From assembly GCF_010614805.1 (NCBI RefSeq), contig NZ_JAAFZC010000001.1, positions 682,001 through 746,000 of the forward strand: a stretch of DNA of 64,000 nt. Direction: 5' to 3'. The position numbers and the translations under genes are program-made. Positions 17,609-26,844 of this stretch are shown here, in pieces. Below the pieces are notes generated by a model, which did no database searches, was not told the origin of the DNA, and saw only the letters and a program-made list of their open reading frames with translations. Each line of letters opens with the position of its first letter. Within the stretch, counting starts at the first letter, position 1. Source of the DNA: Pseudooceanicola aestuarii. Its GTDB lineage: Bacteria; Pseudomonadota; Alphaproteobacteria; Rhodobacterales; Rhodobacteraceae.

Positions 17609-18237
17609 TGCTGGCCGAGCACCTGCCGCAACTTCTTCTGGCCTGGTCGGTGCAGGCCGCCGGAGTCGCCTCCCCCGGACCGGGGGTGATGCTGATTCTG
17701 GGCGTGGCCACGGCCCGTGGCCGGGCCCCCGCCCTGGGCCTGTGTCTGGGGATCGGCGCGGCGGCGGTGCTGCTGGCACTGGCCACGGCGGTCGGGCTGG
17801 CCACCCTGCTGGCAGAGGCGCGCATCGCCATGATCGCGATCAAGATCGCCGGCGCCGCCTATCTGCTGTGGCTGGCCTGGCAATCCTTCCGCAAGGCCGC
17901 GCACCCGCCCCGGCTGGCCGATGTCGCCGCCCCCGCCACAGGACGCGCGGGCGATATCGGGCTGGGCTTCGCCATGCAGATGACCAACCCCAAGGCGATC
18001 CTGTTCTGGATCGCCGTTGCCGCCGTCGGCGGTGTCGGAGATGCCCCGGCGCCAATGATCGCGCTGTTCGTGGCCGGGGCCTTCTGCATCTCCTTCGGCG
18101 GGCATGCGCTATGGGCGCTGCTGCTGTCTTCTGCACCGTTCCGCGCCCTTTACGCCCGCGCCCGTCGGGGCGTGGAGGCGACACTGGGCGTGTTCTTCAC
18201 CTTCTTCGCGGTCAAGCTGGCCACTACAAAGGTCTGA
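17608..18237 (+). CDS. LysE/RhtB-family amino-acid exporter inside the ABC operon
   Basis: 209 residues, about six membrane helices. LysE family signature near the N-terminus (ASPGPGVMLILGVATARGRAPALG), then AAYLLWLAWQSFRKA and GLGFAMQMTNPKAILFW. These proteins export amino acids or related small molecules. It sits between the two permease genes of the BMP transporter, overlapping the first by one base and 3 bases from the second, so it must be co-transcribed. Its substrate is unknown. An exporter inside an importer operon is unusual and suggests homeostasis of a purine-related or amino compound. Confidence 0.9.
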   Translation: MLAEHLPQLLLAWSVQAAGVASPGPGVMLILGVATARGRAPALGLCLGIGAAAVLLALATAVGLATLLAEARIAMIAIKIAGAAYLLWLAWQSFRKAAHPPRLADVAAPATGRAGDIGLGFAMQMTNPKAILFWIAVAAVGGVGDAPAPMIALFVAGAFCISFGGHALWALLLSSAPFRALYARARRGVEATLGVFFTFFAVKLATTKV

Positions 18238-18240
18238 TCC

Positions 18241-19203
18241 ATGGACTTCCAGACGATCCTGCAAATCCTCGATTCCACCGTCCGGTTGGGCACGCCACTG
18301 CTGCTGGCCTGCCTTGCCGGTCTGTTCTCCGAACGCGCCGGGATTTTTGACATCGGGCTGGAGGGCAAGATGCTCGCCGCGGCCTTCTTCTCCGCTGCGG
18401 TGGCGGTGCTGTCGGGCAGCGTGATGCTGGGCCTGCTGGCCGGGATCGCGGCGTCCATGGTGCTGTCGGCAATCCATGGGCTGGCCTCCATCACCTTTCG
18501 CGGGAACCAACTGATTTCCGGGGTGGCGATCAACTTCCTGGCCGCCGGCGCCACGGTCCTGGTGGCGGAAGACTGGTTCGCGCAGGGGGGCCGCACCCCG
18601 CCGCTGGGCGATGCGCGGTTCCCGCCGATCACCCTGCCGCTGGCCGACACGCTGCGCGACGTGCCCGTCCTCGGGCCGCTCTACCATGATCTGATCTCGG
18701 GCCATACGGTGCTGGTCTATGTCGCCTTCCTGGCGGTGCCGCTGACCTGGTGGATCCTCTACCGCACCCGGTTCGGCCTGCGCCTGCGCGCCGTGGGCGA
18801 AAACCCGGCCGCCGTGGACACTGCCGGGGTCTCTGTCGTCGGGCTGCGCTTTGCCGCCGTCGCGATCTGCGGGCTGCTGTGCGGGATCGCGGGCGCCTAC
18901 CTGGCCACTGCCTTGCAAGCCGGGTTCGTCAAGGACATGACAGCCGGCCGGGGCTACATCGCGCTGGCGGCGCTGATCTTTGCCAAATGGCGGCCCTGGT
19001 ATGCGCTGGCCTCCACCATGTTGTTCGGGCTGCTTCAGGCGGTTGCGGTGCGGTATCAGAACATCGACATCGGTGATTTCGTGATCCCGGTGCAATTCAT
19101 GGACGCCCTGCCCTATATCCTGACCATCGTCATTCTGGCCGGGTTCGTCGGTCGCGCCATTCCCCCCCGCGCCGGTGGCCAGCCTTATGTAAAGGAACGC
19201 TGA
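18241..19203 (+). CDS. ABC transporter permease 2 (BMP/nucleoside type)
   Basis: 320 residues, about eight helices. BPD_transp_2 features: RLGTPLLLACLAGLFSERAG, FDIGLEGKMLAAAF, the conserved FRGNQLISGVAINFLAAG and the coupling loop TRFGLRLRAVGENPAAVDTAG. It forms the channel with permease 1. It is the last gene of the operon; no clear intrinsic terminator follows before the TauE gene 60 bases downstream. Confidence 0.93.
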   Translation: MDFQTILQILDSTVRLGTPLLLACLAGLFSERAGIFDIGLEGKMLAAAFFSAAVAVLSGSVMLGLLAGIAASMVLSAIHGLASITFRGNQLISGVAINFLAAGATVLVAEDWFAQGGRTPPLGDARFPPITLPLADTLRDVPVLGPLYHDLISGHTVLVYVAFLAVPLTWWILYRTRFGLRLRAVGENPAAVDTAGVSVVGLRFAAVAICGLLCGIAGAYLATALQAGFVKDMTAGRGYIALAALIFAKWRPWYALASTMLFGLLQAVAVRYQNIDIGDFVIPVQFMDALPYILTIVILAGFVGRAIPPRAGGQPYVKER

Positions 19204-19263
19204 GCGCGCAGATTCCCAAAGCGTCCAGTTGCGGCGGCGCGGCATTTCGGGCTACTGAGCGTC

Positions 19264-20193
19264 ATGCAGATCTACCTCCCGATAGCCGAGGTCTCGGTCA
19301 ACTTCTTCCTGCTGCTGGGGATCGGCGGGCTGGTCGGAGTGCTGTCCGGCATGTTCGGCGTCGGAGGCGGGTTCCTGATCACGCCACTGCTGTTCTTTGT
19401 CGGCATCCCGCCCGCCGTGGCCGTGGCCACCAGCGCGAACCAGATCGTGGCGTCTTCCATCTCGGGGGTATTGGCGCATCTCAAGCGGCGCACGGTGGAT
19501 CTGAAGATGGGCACCGTGCTGCTGACCGGCGGTCTGGCCGGTGCGGGAATTGGCGTGGTGGTGTTCAACTACCTGCGTCAACTCGGCCAGGTCGATCTGC
19601 TGGTGAACCTTTGCTACGTCGTGTTCCTGGGCATTGTCGGTGCGCTGATGTTCGTGGAAAGCCTGCGGGCCCTGCGACGCGCCCGCACCCCCTACCGTCC
19701 CGGCACGGGCACGAAACCCAAACGGCGGCAACGCTACTGGGTCCATGCCTTGCCGCTGAAAATGCGGTTCCGGGTCTCCGGGCTTTATATCTCGGTCATT
19801 CCGCCGGTGCTGGTCGGCTTCTTCGTCGGCATCCTGTCGGCGATCATGGGCGTGGGCGGCGGGTTCATCATGGTGCCCGCGATGATCTACGTGCTGGGGA
19901 TGCCCACCAAGGTGGTGGTGGGCACGTCGTTGTTCCAGATCATCTTTGTCACCGCCTTCACCACCCTGCTGCACGCCACGACCAACCAGACCGTGGACAT
20001 GGCGCTGGCGGTCGTGCTGTTGATCGGCGGTGTCGTGGGCGCGCAATTCGGCACCCAGATCGGCGCCCGGATGAAGGCCGAACAGCTGCGCATCCTGTTG
20101 GCCGCGCTGGTACTGGCCGTCTGTGGCAAGCTGGCGCTGGACCTGCTGCTGCCGCCGGGCGAAATCTATTCCATCGGGCCGGTCGGGGTCTGA
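19264..20193 (+). CDS. TauE/SafE-family anion exporter (sulfite/sulfonate type)
   Basis: 309 residues, about eight membrane helices. The duplicated family motif is visible in both halves: FGVGGGFLITP (about 31-41) and MGVGGGFIMVP (about 196-206). A basic loop (RARTPYRPGTGTKPKRRQR) separates them. Members export sulfite, sulfoacetate or related organosulfur anions. It is followed by a TIGR02186 protein, one base apart, a pairing known in Rhodobacterales. The substrate is inferred only by family. Confidence 0.88.
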   Translation: MQIYLPIAEVSVNFFLLLGIGGLVGVLSGMFGVGGGFLITPLLFFVGIPPAVAVATSANQIVASSISGVLAHLKRRTVDLKMGTVLLTGGLAGAGIGVVVFNYLRQLGQVDLLVNLCYVVFLGIVGALMFVESLRALRRARTPYRPGTGTKPKRRQRYWVHALPLKMRFRVSGLYISVIPPVLVGFFVGILSAIMGVGGGFIMVPAMIYVLGMPTKVVVGTSLFQIIFVTAFTTLLHATTNQTVDMALAVVLLIGGVVGAQFGTQIGARMKAEQLRILLAALVLAVCGKLALDLLLPPGEIYSIGPVGV

Positions 20194-20194
20194 G

Positions 20195-20962
20195 ATGGCG
20201 CTGCGCATTCTCCTTCTTCTGGTATTCACCCTGTGCCGCCCTCTCTGGGCCGCGGCGGAGGAGGAGGCCGTGCTGGGCCTCAGCCAGAACCGCGTCGCGA
20301 TCACGGCGAATTTCGACGGTTCGGAAATCCTGATCTTTGGGGCAGTGCGCCGCGAAAGCCCGATCCTGGACGAGCCGCTGGGCGTCATCATCACGCTGGA
20401 GGGGCCGCATCGCGCGCTGCGCGTCCACCGCAAGGAGCGGCGCGCCGGGATCTGGGTAAACGCGGACAACGTGACGATCTACCAGGCCCCCAGCTTTTAC
20501 GCCATCGCGACCTCCGCCCCGGTTGAGGACATCCTGTCGGCCACGGAAAACCTGCGCCACCGGATCACCATCCCCAAGGCCGTCCGCTCCATCACCTCGG
20601 CCGAGACAGTGACCGACGAGGATCAGTTCCTGGAGGCGCTGATCCGCATCCGGTCCAAATCCGCGAGCTACCAGATGCTGGAAAGCCAGGTGCAGGTCGA
20701 CCGGCAGACCCTGTTCCGCACCGCCATCACCCTGCCCGCCAACCTGACCGAAGGCACCTACAGCGCCCGCGTCCACCTGACCCGCGATCGGCGGGTGGTG
20801 AACACCTACGAGACGGCGATCAACGTCAACAAGGTCGGGCTGGAACGCTGGCTGTTCAACCTGTCGCAGCAACAGCCGTTTCTGTACGGGCTGCTGTCAT
20901 TGGCCATCGCGATTGCGGCGGGCTGGCTGGCCTCGGCCGCGTTCCGAATGCTGCGCAGCTGA
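20195..20962 (+). CDS. TIGR02186-family membrane-anchored periplasmic protein
   Basis: 255 residues. N-terminal signal peptide (LLLVFTLCRPLWAAA), a long periplasmic beta-rich region beginning EAVLGLSQNRVAITANFDGSEI, with ILIFGAVRRESPI and RAGIWVNADNVTIYQAPSFYA, and a C-terminal membrane anchor (LLSLAIAIAAGWLASAAF). This matches the TIGR02186 family, found beside sulfite-exporter genes. The function is unknown; it probably assists the exporter. It starts one base after the TauE gene stop. Confidence 0.85.
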   Translation: MALRILLLLVFTLCRPLWAAAEEEAVLGLSQNRVAITANFDGSEILIFGAVRRESPILDEPLGVIITLEGPHRALRVHRKERRAGIWVNADNVTIYQAPSFYAIATSAPVEDILSATENLRHRITIPKAVRSITSAETVTDEDQFLEALIRIRSKSASYQMLESQVQVDRQTLFRTAITLPANLTEGTYSARVHLTRDRRVVNTYETAINVNKVGLERWLFNLSQQQPFLYGLLSLAIAIAAGWLASAAFRMLRS

Positions 20963-21020
20963 CCGGAGCGGCCGCGCCGCACCCGCCCGCATCGGCGCGC
21001 GCGTCGTCAATTCCCGAAGA

Positions 21021-21890
21021 TCAGTCCTTCAGGCCCAGCGTATGTTCGCGCAGCCAGGCCATGAAACCGCGCGGATCGGTCTTCAGCTGGGCCATCTCCG
21101 CCTCGCGCAGGGGCTGCCCCACGACAGGGGTCTGGGGTTTGTTCAGGCTGTGCACGATCTCGTGCAGCAGCAGGCCCTGACGCAGGATCGGCGATAGCTG
21201 GTTGGCGATCTGGTACCAGCGCGAATTGTTGCCGGGAAAGAACACCGGCACCACCCGCGCGCCGGAGCGGCGGATCATCTGCGCGGTGAACACGTTCCAA
21301 TCCGCTTCGATCACCGGGCCGAACATGGTTTCCGACGCCGCCACCACCCCCGAAGGGAACAGCGCGACGAGCCCGCCCTCTTTCAGGTGAGCCATTGCCT
21401 TGGCCCGCATCTCAACGCTCTTGCGCTGCGCATCCGCGTCATGAGGGAACGGCACCGGGATCATGTAGCTGGAGGCGATTTCGTCGATGCCGGTCAGCAG
21501 GGCGCGGGTCAGGATCTTGTAATCCGACCGGACGCGCCCGATCAGATCGGCCAGGATCATGCCATCGACCATGCCATGGGGATGATTGGCCACCACCACC
21601 ACCGGCCCGTCGGTCGGGATGCGCGCCAGCTGTTCCTCGGGCGTGAGCAGCGGAATGCCCATCACGTCCAGCGAGGCCCGCCAGAAGGCCTGCCCCTGCG
21701 GCGCGCCTTGTTTCTCGAACTTGCGGATCAGGCGAAGGATCGTGATCTTCCCCGTCAACCATTCCATCGTCCGCACGATTTCCCGCCGCAGCGGATCCTC
21801 GAAGGTGGTGGAATAGGTCAGGGACCGGCGATCGTACTTGGTGAACGTCACCGTCTTCCGATCAGCCTGATTGTGCGTCTGATCTACCAA
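21021..21890 (-). CDS. lysophospholipid acyltransferase family protein
   Basis: 289 residues of the PlsC-like superfamily. The catalytic HX4D motif is seen in VVVVANHPHGMVDGMI (His-Gly-Met-Val-Asp after NHP), and the substrate region as GGLVALFPSGVVAAS followed by VVPVFFPGNNSRWYQ. Related Rhodobacteraceae proteins acylate glycerolipids or ornithine lipids; the acceptor here is not determined. It is convergent with the TIGR02186 gene and downstream of HPr, without obvious coupling. Confidence 0.85.
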   Translation of the reverse strand: MVDQTHNQADRKTVTFTKYDRRSLTYSTTFEDPLRREIVRTMEWLTGKITILRLIRKFEKQGAPQGQAFWRASLDVMGIPLLTPEEQLARIPTDGPVVVVANHPHGMVDGMILADLIGRVRSDYKILTRALLTGIDEIASSYMIPVPFPHDADAQRKSVEMRAKAMAHLKEGGLVALFPSGVVAASETMFGPVIEADWNVFTAQMIRRSGARVVPVFFPGNNSRWYQIANQLSPILRQGLLLHEIVHSLNKPQTPVVGQPLREAEMAQLKTDPRGFMAWLREHTLGLKD

Positions 21891-21947
21891 AGACTTGTAC
21901 CTTGCCCTTTCACGGGGAGAAGGCGCAGCGCGCCCATCCCTGGCGTG

Positions 21948-22226
21948 TCACATGTCCTCCCCGAAGCGGTCAGAGACCAGGGCGTCCAGCGCATCTGCCA
22001 AAGCCGCGGCATCGGGGCCGGAGGTTTCGATTTCAATAGTGCTTCCCTTGGCGGCTGCCAACATCAAAAGGCCCATGATGCTGTCACCGCCCGCCGACAT
22101 CCCCTCGCGGCGGACTTCCGCGCGCGCATCAAAGCCTTCGACCACCTCCACCAACTTGGCAGAGGCACGGGCGTGCAGGCCCTTTTCGTTGACGATGGTC
22201 AGGCGTCGCGTGACCGATCCGTTCAT
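21948..22226 (-). CDS. ptsH: HPr-family phosphocarrier of the regulatory PTS
   Basis: 92 residues. The active-site His is His18 in EKGLHARASAK. The regulatory serine region is SAGGDSIMGLLMLAA (Ser49), so it can be a target of the neighbouring HPr kinase. Alphaproteobacteria of this type lack sugar-transport PTS and use HPr and EIIA in signalling. It lies 30 bases downstream of the EIIA gene in the order chvI-chvG-hprK-rapZ-EIIA-HPr. Confidence 0.95.
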   Translation of the reverse strand: MNGSVTRRLTIVNEKGLHARASAKLVEVVEGFDARAEVRREGMSAGGDSIMGLLMLAAAKGSTIEIETSGPDAAALADALDALVSDRFGEDM

Positions 22227-22256
22227 GTTCAGGCCTCCGGGTAATCTAACGTCGGG

Positions 22257-22649
22257 TCAAAGACCGCTGAGGTTGCGGCTGTCGATATACTTGCGTCCGG
22301 CTTCCGTCGCGGCACGCACGGCATCGGGCAGCGTCAGGTGGCGTGATTTGGCCAGCTTGATCAGCGCCGGCAGATTCGCGCCGTAGAGGATTCGCCGATC
22401 CTCGGGCCGGCAGGCCAGCAGCGACAGGTTCGACGGAGAACCGCCGAACATGTCAGTCACCACCACGACACCGCCGCCCTGATCGACCTGATCGGCGGCA
22501 TCGCAGATCTCCCGCTGCTTGTCGCCACGGTCGCAGTTCACCTCGATCGCGATGGCGACGATGTTGCTCTGCTCCCCCACGACGTGTTCGACGGCGGATT
22601 TGTATTCTCGGGCCAGCCCGCCATGCGCGACAATCACGATGCCAATCAA
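22257..22649 (-). CDS. PTS EIIA-mannose-type protein
   Basis: 130 residues, EIIA(Man) fold: IGIVIVAHGGLAREY with the phosphorylatable His9, and VVVVTDMFGGSPSNLSLL. It receives phosphate from HPr in the regulatory PTS. The start is uncertain. TTG at 22649 has AGGAG 8 bases upstream and gives the family-typical N-terminus, while an ATG at 22685 overlaps the rapZ stop (ATGA) and would add 12 residues. I prefer the TTG. Confidence 0.9.
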   Translation of the reverse strand: MIGIVIVAHGGLAREYKSAVEHVVGEQSNIVAIAIEVNCDRGDKQREICDAADQVDQGGGVVVVTDMFGGSPSNLSLLACRPEDRRILYGANLPALIKLAKSRHLTLPDAVRAATEAGRKYIDSRNLSGL

Positions 22650-22681
22650 GATCGGGGCTCCTGTGGGTTGGAGGGCGCTGC

Positions 22682-23596
22682 TCATGCCGCGCCCCCGGAC
22701 CTGCGCCGTTCCAGTTCTCGGTGTCTTATAGACACCTGCCAGCCCGCCTGTGCAAGGGCAGCGCCTAGGGTTTCCGCCAAAGTGACGGAACGATGCTGAC
22801 CCCCGGTGCAGCCAAAGCCGATGCCCAGATGGGCCTTTCCCTCCGCACGGTAGGCGGGCAGCAGGCTGACCGTCAGATCGGTGACCCGGCTCAGGAAATC
22901 ATCGTAGCGCGGATCGCCCGCCACATGGGCCTGCACCGCCTGCGACGTGCCGTTCAGCCCGCGCAGTTCCGGCACCCAGTATGGGTTGCGCAGGAACCGG
23001 ACGTCAAACACCATGTCCAGACCGCGCGGCATTCCGCGCTTGTAGCTGAAGCTGTGCACCGACAGCGCCAGCGGCGCGCCGTCGCGGCCGGCGAACAGGC
23101 GCTCGACCTCCGCGCGCAGATCATGAGGGGTCAGCTCCGACGTGTCGATCAGGATGTCGGCGCTGGAGCGGATCGGCTCCAGCAGGTCGAATTCCCGCGC
23201 GATCCCGTCGGATGGCGTTTCAGCGGGCGCCATGGGGTGGCGCCGCCGCGTTTCCGAGAACCGGCGCAACAACACGTCGGCGCGGCAATCCAGGTACAGG
23301 ATCTGCGGCTGCAATTCGGCGTGGCGGGACAATTCCTCCATCGCGTCGGCCAATCCCTGGGCCGAAAAGTCACGGTTGCGCGGATCAACGCCCAGGGCGA
23401 TCGGACGCCGCGCCGGGGCATTGGCCAGCAGGGCGGGCAGCAGGCGCAAGGGCAGGTTGTCGATCGCCTCGAACCCGATATCCTCCAGCGCGCGGATGGC
23501 CGTGGTACGGCCAGCCCCGGCCGGGCCGGTGACCATCACCAGCGAGGTTCCACCGCGTGGCGGCGTCAGGGCGCCTGTTTCTGCTTCCGCGTTCAC
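22682..23596 (-). CDS. rapZ: RNase adapter protein RapZ
   Basis: 304 residues from a GTG start at 23596 (AGAGGACAGG upstream). Walker A GPAGAGRT (24-31), then [19 protein letters not shown], the central [23 protein letters not shown] and the C-terminal [25 protein letters not shown] with [14 protein letters not shown], all hallmarks of RapZ/YvcJ. In E. coli it controls GlmZ/GlmS; in alphaproteobacteria it is linked to the PTS-HprK circuit. A longer in-frame ORF upstream overlaps hprK and is rejected. Confidence 0.95.
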   Translation of the reverse strand: MNAEAETGALTPPRGGTSLVMVTGPAGAGRTTAIRALEDIGFEAIDNLPLRLLPALLANAPARRPIALGVDPRNRDFSAQGLADAMEELSRHAELQPQILYLDCRADVLLRRFSETRRRHPMAPAETPSDGIAREFDLLEPIRSSADILIDTSELTPHDLRAEVERLFAGRDGAPLALSVHSFSYKRGMPRGLDMVFDVRFLRNPYWVPELRGLNGTSQAVQAHVAGDPRYDDFLSRVTDLTVSLLPAYRAEGKAHLGIGFGCTGGQHRSVTLAETLGAALAQAGWQVSIRHRELERRRSGGAA

Positions 23597-23624
23597 GATC
23601 CTGTCCTCTGGCGCGGCCTGGGTG

Positions 23625-24086
23625 TCATGCCGCGCGCCCCTTACGCAGATATTGCAGAATGGCCGGCGCTGGAATGCGCATCCCGCCATTGTGATATCCC
23701 CGGATCAGCGGCAGGGTAACGCCCAGCAGGTCGGTGGTGCGATGCGGCGGCAGGCGTTCCGGTTCTTCCGCGTCCAGGTCCAGGATGGCGACCAGCGGGG
23801 CGGCGGGCCGGTGATCGGCACGCAGCAGGCCCAGGCCGCGGGCCTCTACCAGGCCACGCAGGGCGGCGGGAGCGCTGGCGATGATCCGGGCGCCATCGCA
23901 GGTCAGGTCAGTGCGGTCGTCGGCGACAAGATCGGCGCCCAATCCGATCAACTCCAGCGCCAGCGCGGATTTTCCGCGCCCCGAGGCGCCCCGGATCAGC
24001 AGCCCGCGCCCGTCGGCCGCGACGCAGCTGCCGTGCAGGCATAGCGCGGGTCTGGCAGGGCCGGGCGGGACAGGATGCGCCCCCAT
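23625..24086 (-). CDS. hprK: HPr kinase/phosphorylase, short alphaproteobacterial form
   Basis: 153 residues, about half the length of the Gram-positive enzyme because the N-terminal domain is absent, as usual in alphaproteobacteria. Walker A is GASGRGKS (33-40); [13 protein letters not shown] and GLGLLRADH follow, with a C-terminal [13 protein letters not shown]. It phosphorylates HPr on the regulatory Ser. Start at ATG 24086, 4 bases after chvG, with no strong Shine-Dalgarno, which suggests coupling to chvG translation. Confidence 0.93.
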   Translation of the reverse strand: MGAHPVPPGPARPALCLHGSCVAADGRGLLIRGASGRGKSALALELIGLGADLVADDRTDLTCDGARIIASAPAALRGLVEARGLGLLRADHRPAAPLVAILDLDAEEPERLPPHRTTDLLGVTLPLIRGYHNGGMRIPAPAILQYLRKGRAA

Positions 24087-24090
24087 GGGA

Positions 24091-25791
24091 TCAGATCGGC
24101 AGGCCGACAACAAACCGTGCGCCCAGCGGTTCGGAGGTGATGTCGGCATCGGTGGGGCGGATGTTCTCCGCCCAGATCACGCCGCCATGCGCCTCCACGA
24201 TCTGCTTGGAAATCGCCAGGCCCAGGCCGGAATTGTTCCCGAAGTCCGTTGCCGGACGGTGGGAATAGAACCGTTTGAAGATCTTTTGCAGTGATTGGTC
24301 GGGTATGCCCGGCCCGGTGTCTTCTACCACGATCAGAACGCGGTTCTCCCGCCGGCGCGCCCAGACGCGGATCGCGTCGCCATCCTCGCAGAACGATGTC
24401 GCGTTGGTGATCAGGTTGACGAAGACCTGCGCCAGCCGGGCCTCCAGCCCGCGCAGGACGATGGGGCCGCTGGGCAGATCGGTAATGAAATCCACGCCCT
24501 TGCCGCCCGCCTGATCGCCCAGGTAGCGGCAGATCCCGTCAAGCATCTTGAGCAGGTCGAACTGCTCTTCCTCTTCCTTCACCAGTTCGCTGTCGAGACG
24601 GGAGGCATTGGAAATATCGCTCACCAACCGGTCCAGCCGCCGCACGTCATGTTCGATGACATCCAGCAGCTGCGCGCGCTGGTCGTCCCGCTTTGCCAGC
24701 CGCAAAGTGCCCACAGCCGAGCGTAGGGAGGCCAGCGGGTTCTTGATCTCATGCGCGACGTCGGCGGCGAATTGTTCATTCGCATCAATACGTTCGTATA
24801 GCGCAGCCACCATCCCGCGCAGCGCCCCCGACAGGCGCCCGATCTCGTCCGGGCGCGCGGTCAAATCCGGGATCCGGATGCGCGAGGGGGAGACGCGGTG
24901 ATTGTCCCGGCTGCCCCCCAGCTCGGCGGCGGCGGCAAGATCCGACAAGGGGTTGGCGATGGTGGAGGCGAGCACAAGGCTCAACCCGATGGAGACCAGG
25001 GTCGCGATGACGAACATTTGCAGCACCCGTTCCCGCTCCGCCCGGACGGTGGCGTCGATCTCCCCCGCAAAGGAGGCCAGCGCCACGGCACCGATCACCT
25101 GTCCGTTGCGCGCGATCGGTGCCGCGGCGGTAAAGAAACTGCCATCGGCGCCGCGCGCCGTGGTGGTGCGGGTGCCGTTCCGCATCGCCGGTCCGGCCAT
25201 GTCGCGGGCCTGCGCCTCGGGGGTGGTCAACACCGGATCGACCCGGCCAGAGGAAAACACCTGGGTGATCCCGGTCCACAGCAGGTTGAGAAAGTCGCTG
25301 ATATGGGTCGCGTCCTCGGGCAGGTCGGGAATGCTGTCGCTTTGCGATTGGCCGACCAGCACGCCGTCGCCATCGAAGATGAACAGCCGCAAGCCCGGTC
25401 GCAGATCCAGCGCCGAAAGAGTCTGGTTCACCCCCGGCGCATTGGCGGAGGTCAGGCGCGGCGCGGCCTCCGGCAACTGGGCCTCGAACACGTCGGAAAT
25501 CAGCTGCGCCTCGCTGCGCAGGGCGCGTTCACGCTCCGCCACCAGCGATTCCCTGGAGGAGTTCAGATAAAGGATCCCGGCCGCCAGCACGTTCAGGGCG
25601 ATCAGGTTGAAGATGATGATCTTGCGCGTCAGCGGCGAGGCCTTCAACGAGAAGAAGCCGCGCCGTTCCCGCCGAACGCGCAGCTCTTCCTCGACAACGC
25701 CACTGGGCGCGACGAAGTCGTCACCCAGAACGACATCACCGCTCTTTTCAGGGGCGTCGTCGCGCAAGCGGATCCTCTCTGCGAGTGCCAT
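24091..25791 (-). CDS. chvG: sensor histidine kinase ChvG/ExoS family
   Basis: 566 residues. Cytoplasmic N-terminus, TM1 (about 58-77), periplasmic sensor domain (about 78-255) with LFIFDGDGVLVGQS, TM2 (about 257-280), HAMP, HisKA with phospho-acceptor His347 in FAADVAHEIKNPLASLRSA and HATPase with VEDTGPGIPD and NNSGLGLAISKQIVEAHGG. ChvG-ChvI senses acidity and envelope stress and controls central metabolism. ATG at 25791 overlaps the chvI stop as TGATG. Downstream is hprK, the conserved alphaproteobacterial arrangement linking this two-component system to the PTS. Confidence 0.95.
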   Translation of the reverse strand: MALAERIRLRDDAPEKSGDVVLGDDFVAPSGVVEEELRVRRERRGFFSLKASPLTRKIIIFNLIALNVLAAGILYLNSSRESLVAERERALRSEAQLISDVFEAQLPEAAPRLTSANAPGVNQTLSALDLRPGLRLFIFDGDGVLVGQSQSDSIPDLPEDATHISDFLNLLWTGITQVFSSGRVDPVLTTPEAQARDMAGPAMRNGTRTTTARGADGSFFTAAAPIARNGQVIGAVALASFAGEIDATVRAERERVLQMFVIATLVSIGLSLVLASTIANPLSDLAAAAELGGSRDNHRVSPSRIRIPDLTARPDEIGRLSGALRGMVAALYERIDANEQFAADVAHEIKNPLASLRSAVGTLRLAKRDDQRAQLLDVIEHDVRRLDRLVSDISNASRLDSELVKEEEEQFDLLKMLDGICRYLGDQAGGKGVDFITDLPSGPIVLRGLEARLAQVFVNLITNATSFCEDGDAIRVWARRRENRVLIVVEDTGPGIPDQSLQKIFKRFYSHRPATDFGNNSGLGLAISKQIVEAHGGVIWAENIRPTDADITSEPLGARFVVGLPI

Positions 25792-26492
25792 CACTCTTCG
25801 TTGTATCTGTACCCGATGCCATAGAGTGTCTCAATCGCGGAGAACTCCGTATCGGCGGTTCGCATCTTCTTGCGAAGCCGCTTGATATGGCTGTCGATGG
25901 TGCGGTCATCCACGTAGACCTGATCGTCATAGGCGACGTCCATCAGCTGGTCGCGGCTCTTGACGAAACCGGGGCGCTGCGCCAGCGCCTGAAGCAGCAG
26001 GAATTCGGTCACGGTCAGGGAGACGTCGTTGCCCTTCCAGGTCACCGAATGGCGCAGCGGATCCATCCGCAGCTGTCCGCGTTCCATCACCTTGGTCTCT
26101 TCGGTATCGCCGACGATGTCACCGTCGATCGCGTCCTGGCGCCGCAGCAGCGCGCGGATACGTTCCACCAACAGACGCTGCGAAAATGGTTTTTTCACGT
26201 AGTCGTCGGCGCCCATGCGCAGGCCCAGAACCTCGTCGATCTCGTCATCCTTGGAGGTCAGGAAGATGACCGGCATCTGGGTTTTCTGCCGCAGGCGCTG
26301 CAACAGGTCCATCCCGTCCATACGCGGCATCTTGATATCCAGGACAGCCATGTCCGGGAGCTTCTTGTTGAACGCGTCCAGGGCGGCCTGACCGTCGCTG
26401 TAGGTTTCCACGTCGAAGCCTTCGGCCTCCAGCGTGATGGCGACGGATGTCAGAATGTTCCTGTCATCGTCCACGAGGGCGATCTTGGACAT
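25791..26492 (-). CDS. chvI: response regulator ChvI
   Basis: 233 residues, OmpR/PhoB type. Receiver domain with acidic DDD at 8-10, phospho-Asp52 in VLDIKMP and Lys in DDYVKKPF; winged-helix output domain with [30 protein letters not shown] and the distinctive [20 protein letters not shown] of ChvI. Partner of ChvG. It is divergent from pckA across 352 bases; ChvI orthologues are known to influence pckA, so the shared spacer probably carries ChvI sites. Confidence 0.96.
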   Translation of the reverse strand: MSKIALVDDDRNILTSVAITLEAEGFDVETYSDGQAALDAFNKKLPDMAVLDIKMPRMDGMDLLQRLRQKTQMPVIFLTSKDDEIDEVLGLRMGADDYVKKPFSQRLLVERIRALLRRQDAIDGDIVGDTEETKVMERGQLRMDPLRHSVTWKGNDVSLTVTEFLLLQALAQRPGFVKSRDQLMDVAYDDQVYVDDRTIDSHIKRLRKKMRTADTEFSAIETLYGIGYRYNEE

Positions 26493-26844
26493 CTTGGGTT
26501 TCCCTATACTGCACTTGCCCGATTATTTTTTTCATGAGTATTCGCCTTTTTCCCCTTGCCTAGCAATGGCCTTCTGCGATTCGCGCGACCGAGCCGGAGC
26601 CAAATGTGGCCAAAATGTCTTAGCAAAGCCTGAATTCCGCTGCGAATTTCCGTTCGGCGGCAGAGGTTTCCTGCCCCTTGCGGCATTCCGAATTTGGTTG
26701 CGCTAACGTCCAAGACCGGCCTGTTCATGTGCCGAACCAACGTGTTAAGAGCCGCGCTATCGGCCTTGCTACAGGGCCGATCGGGCGTTTTCCCACGCCC
26801 CTACGGAGGACCGCCGCGCGGTCGCGGCTACAGGAGATGGCACA
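26493..26844. other. 352-base divergent regulatory region chvI/pckA
   Basis: No gene. The chvI side is T-rich (26523-26560), and the pckA side carries two tandem hairpins: ATCGGCC/GGCCGAT (26759-26781) and GGGCGT/ACGCCC (26783-26800), about 45 bases before the pckA start. AGGAG lies 8 bases before the pckA ATG. The hairpins would fall in the pckA leader if transcription starts upstream of them and might tune mRNA stability or translation. I could not place promoter elements with confidence. Confidence 0.5.
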
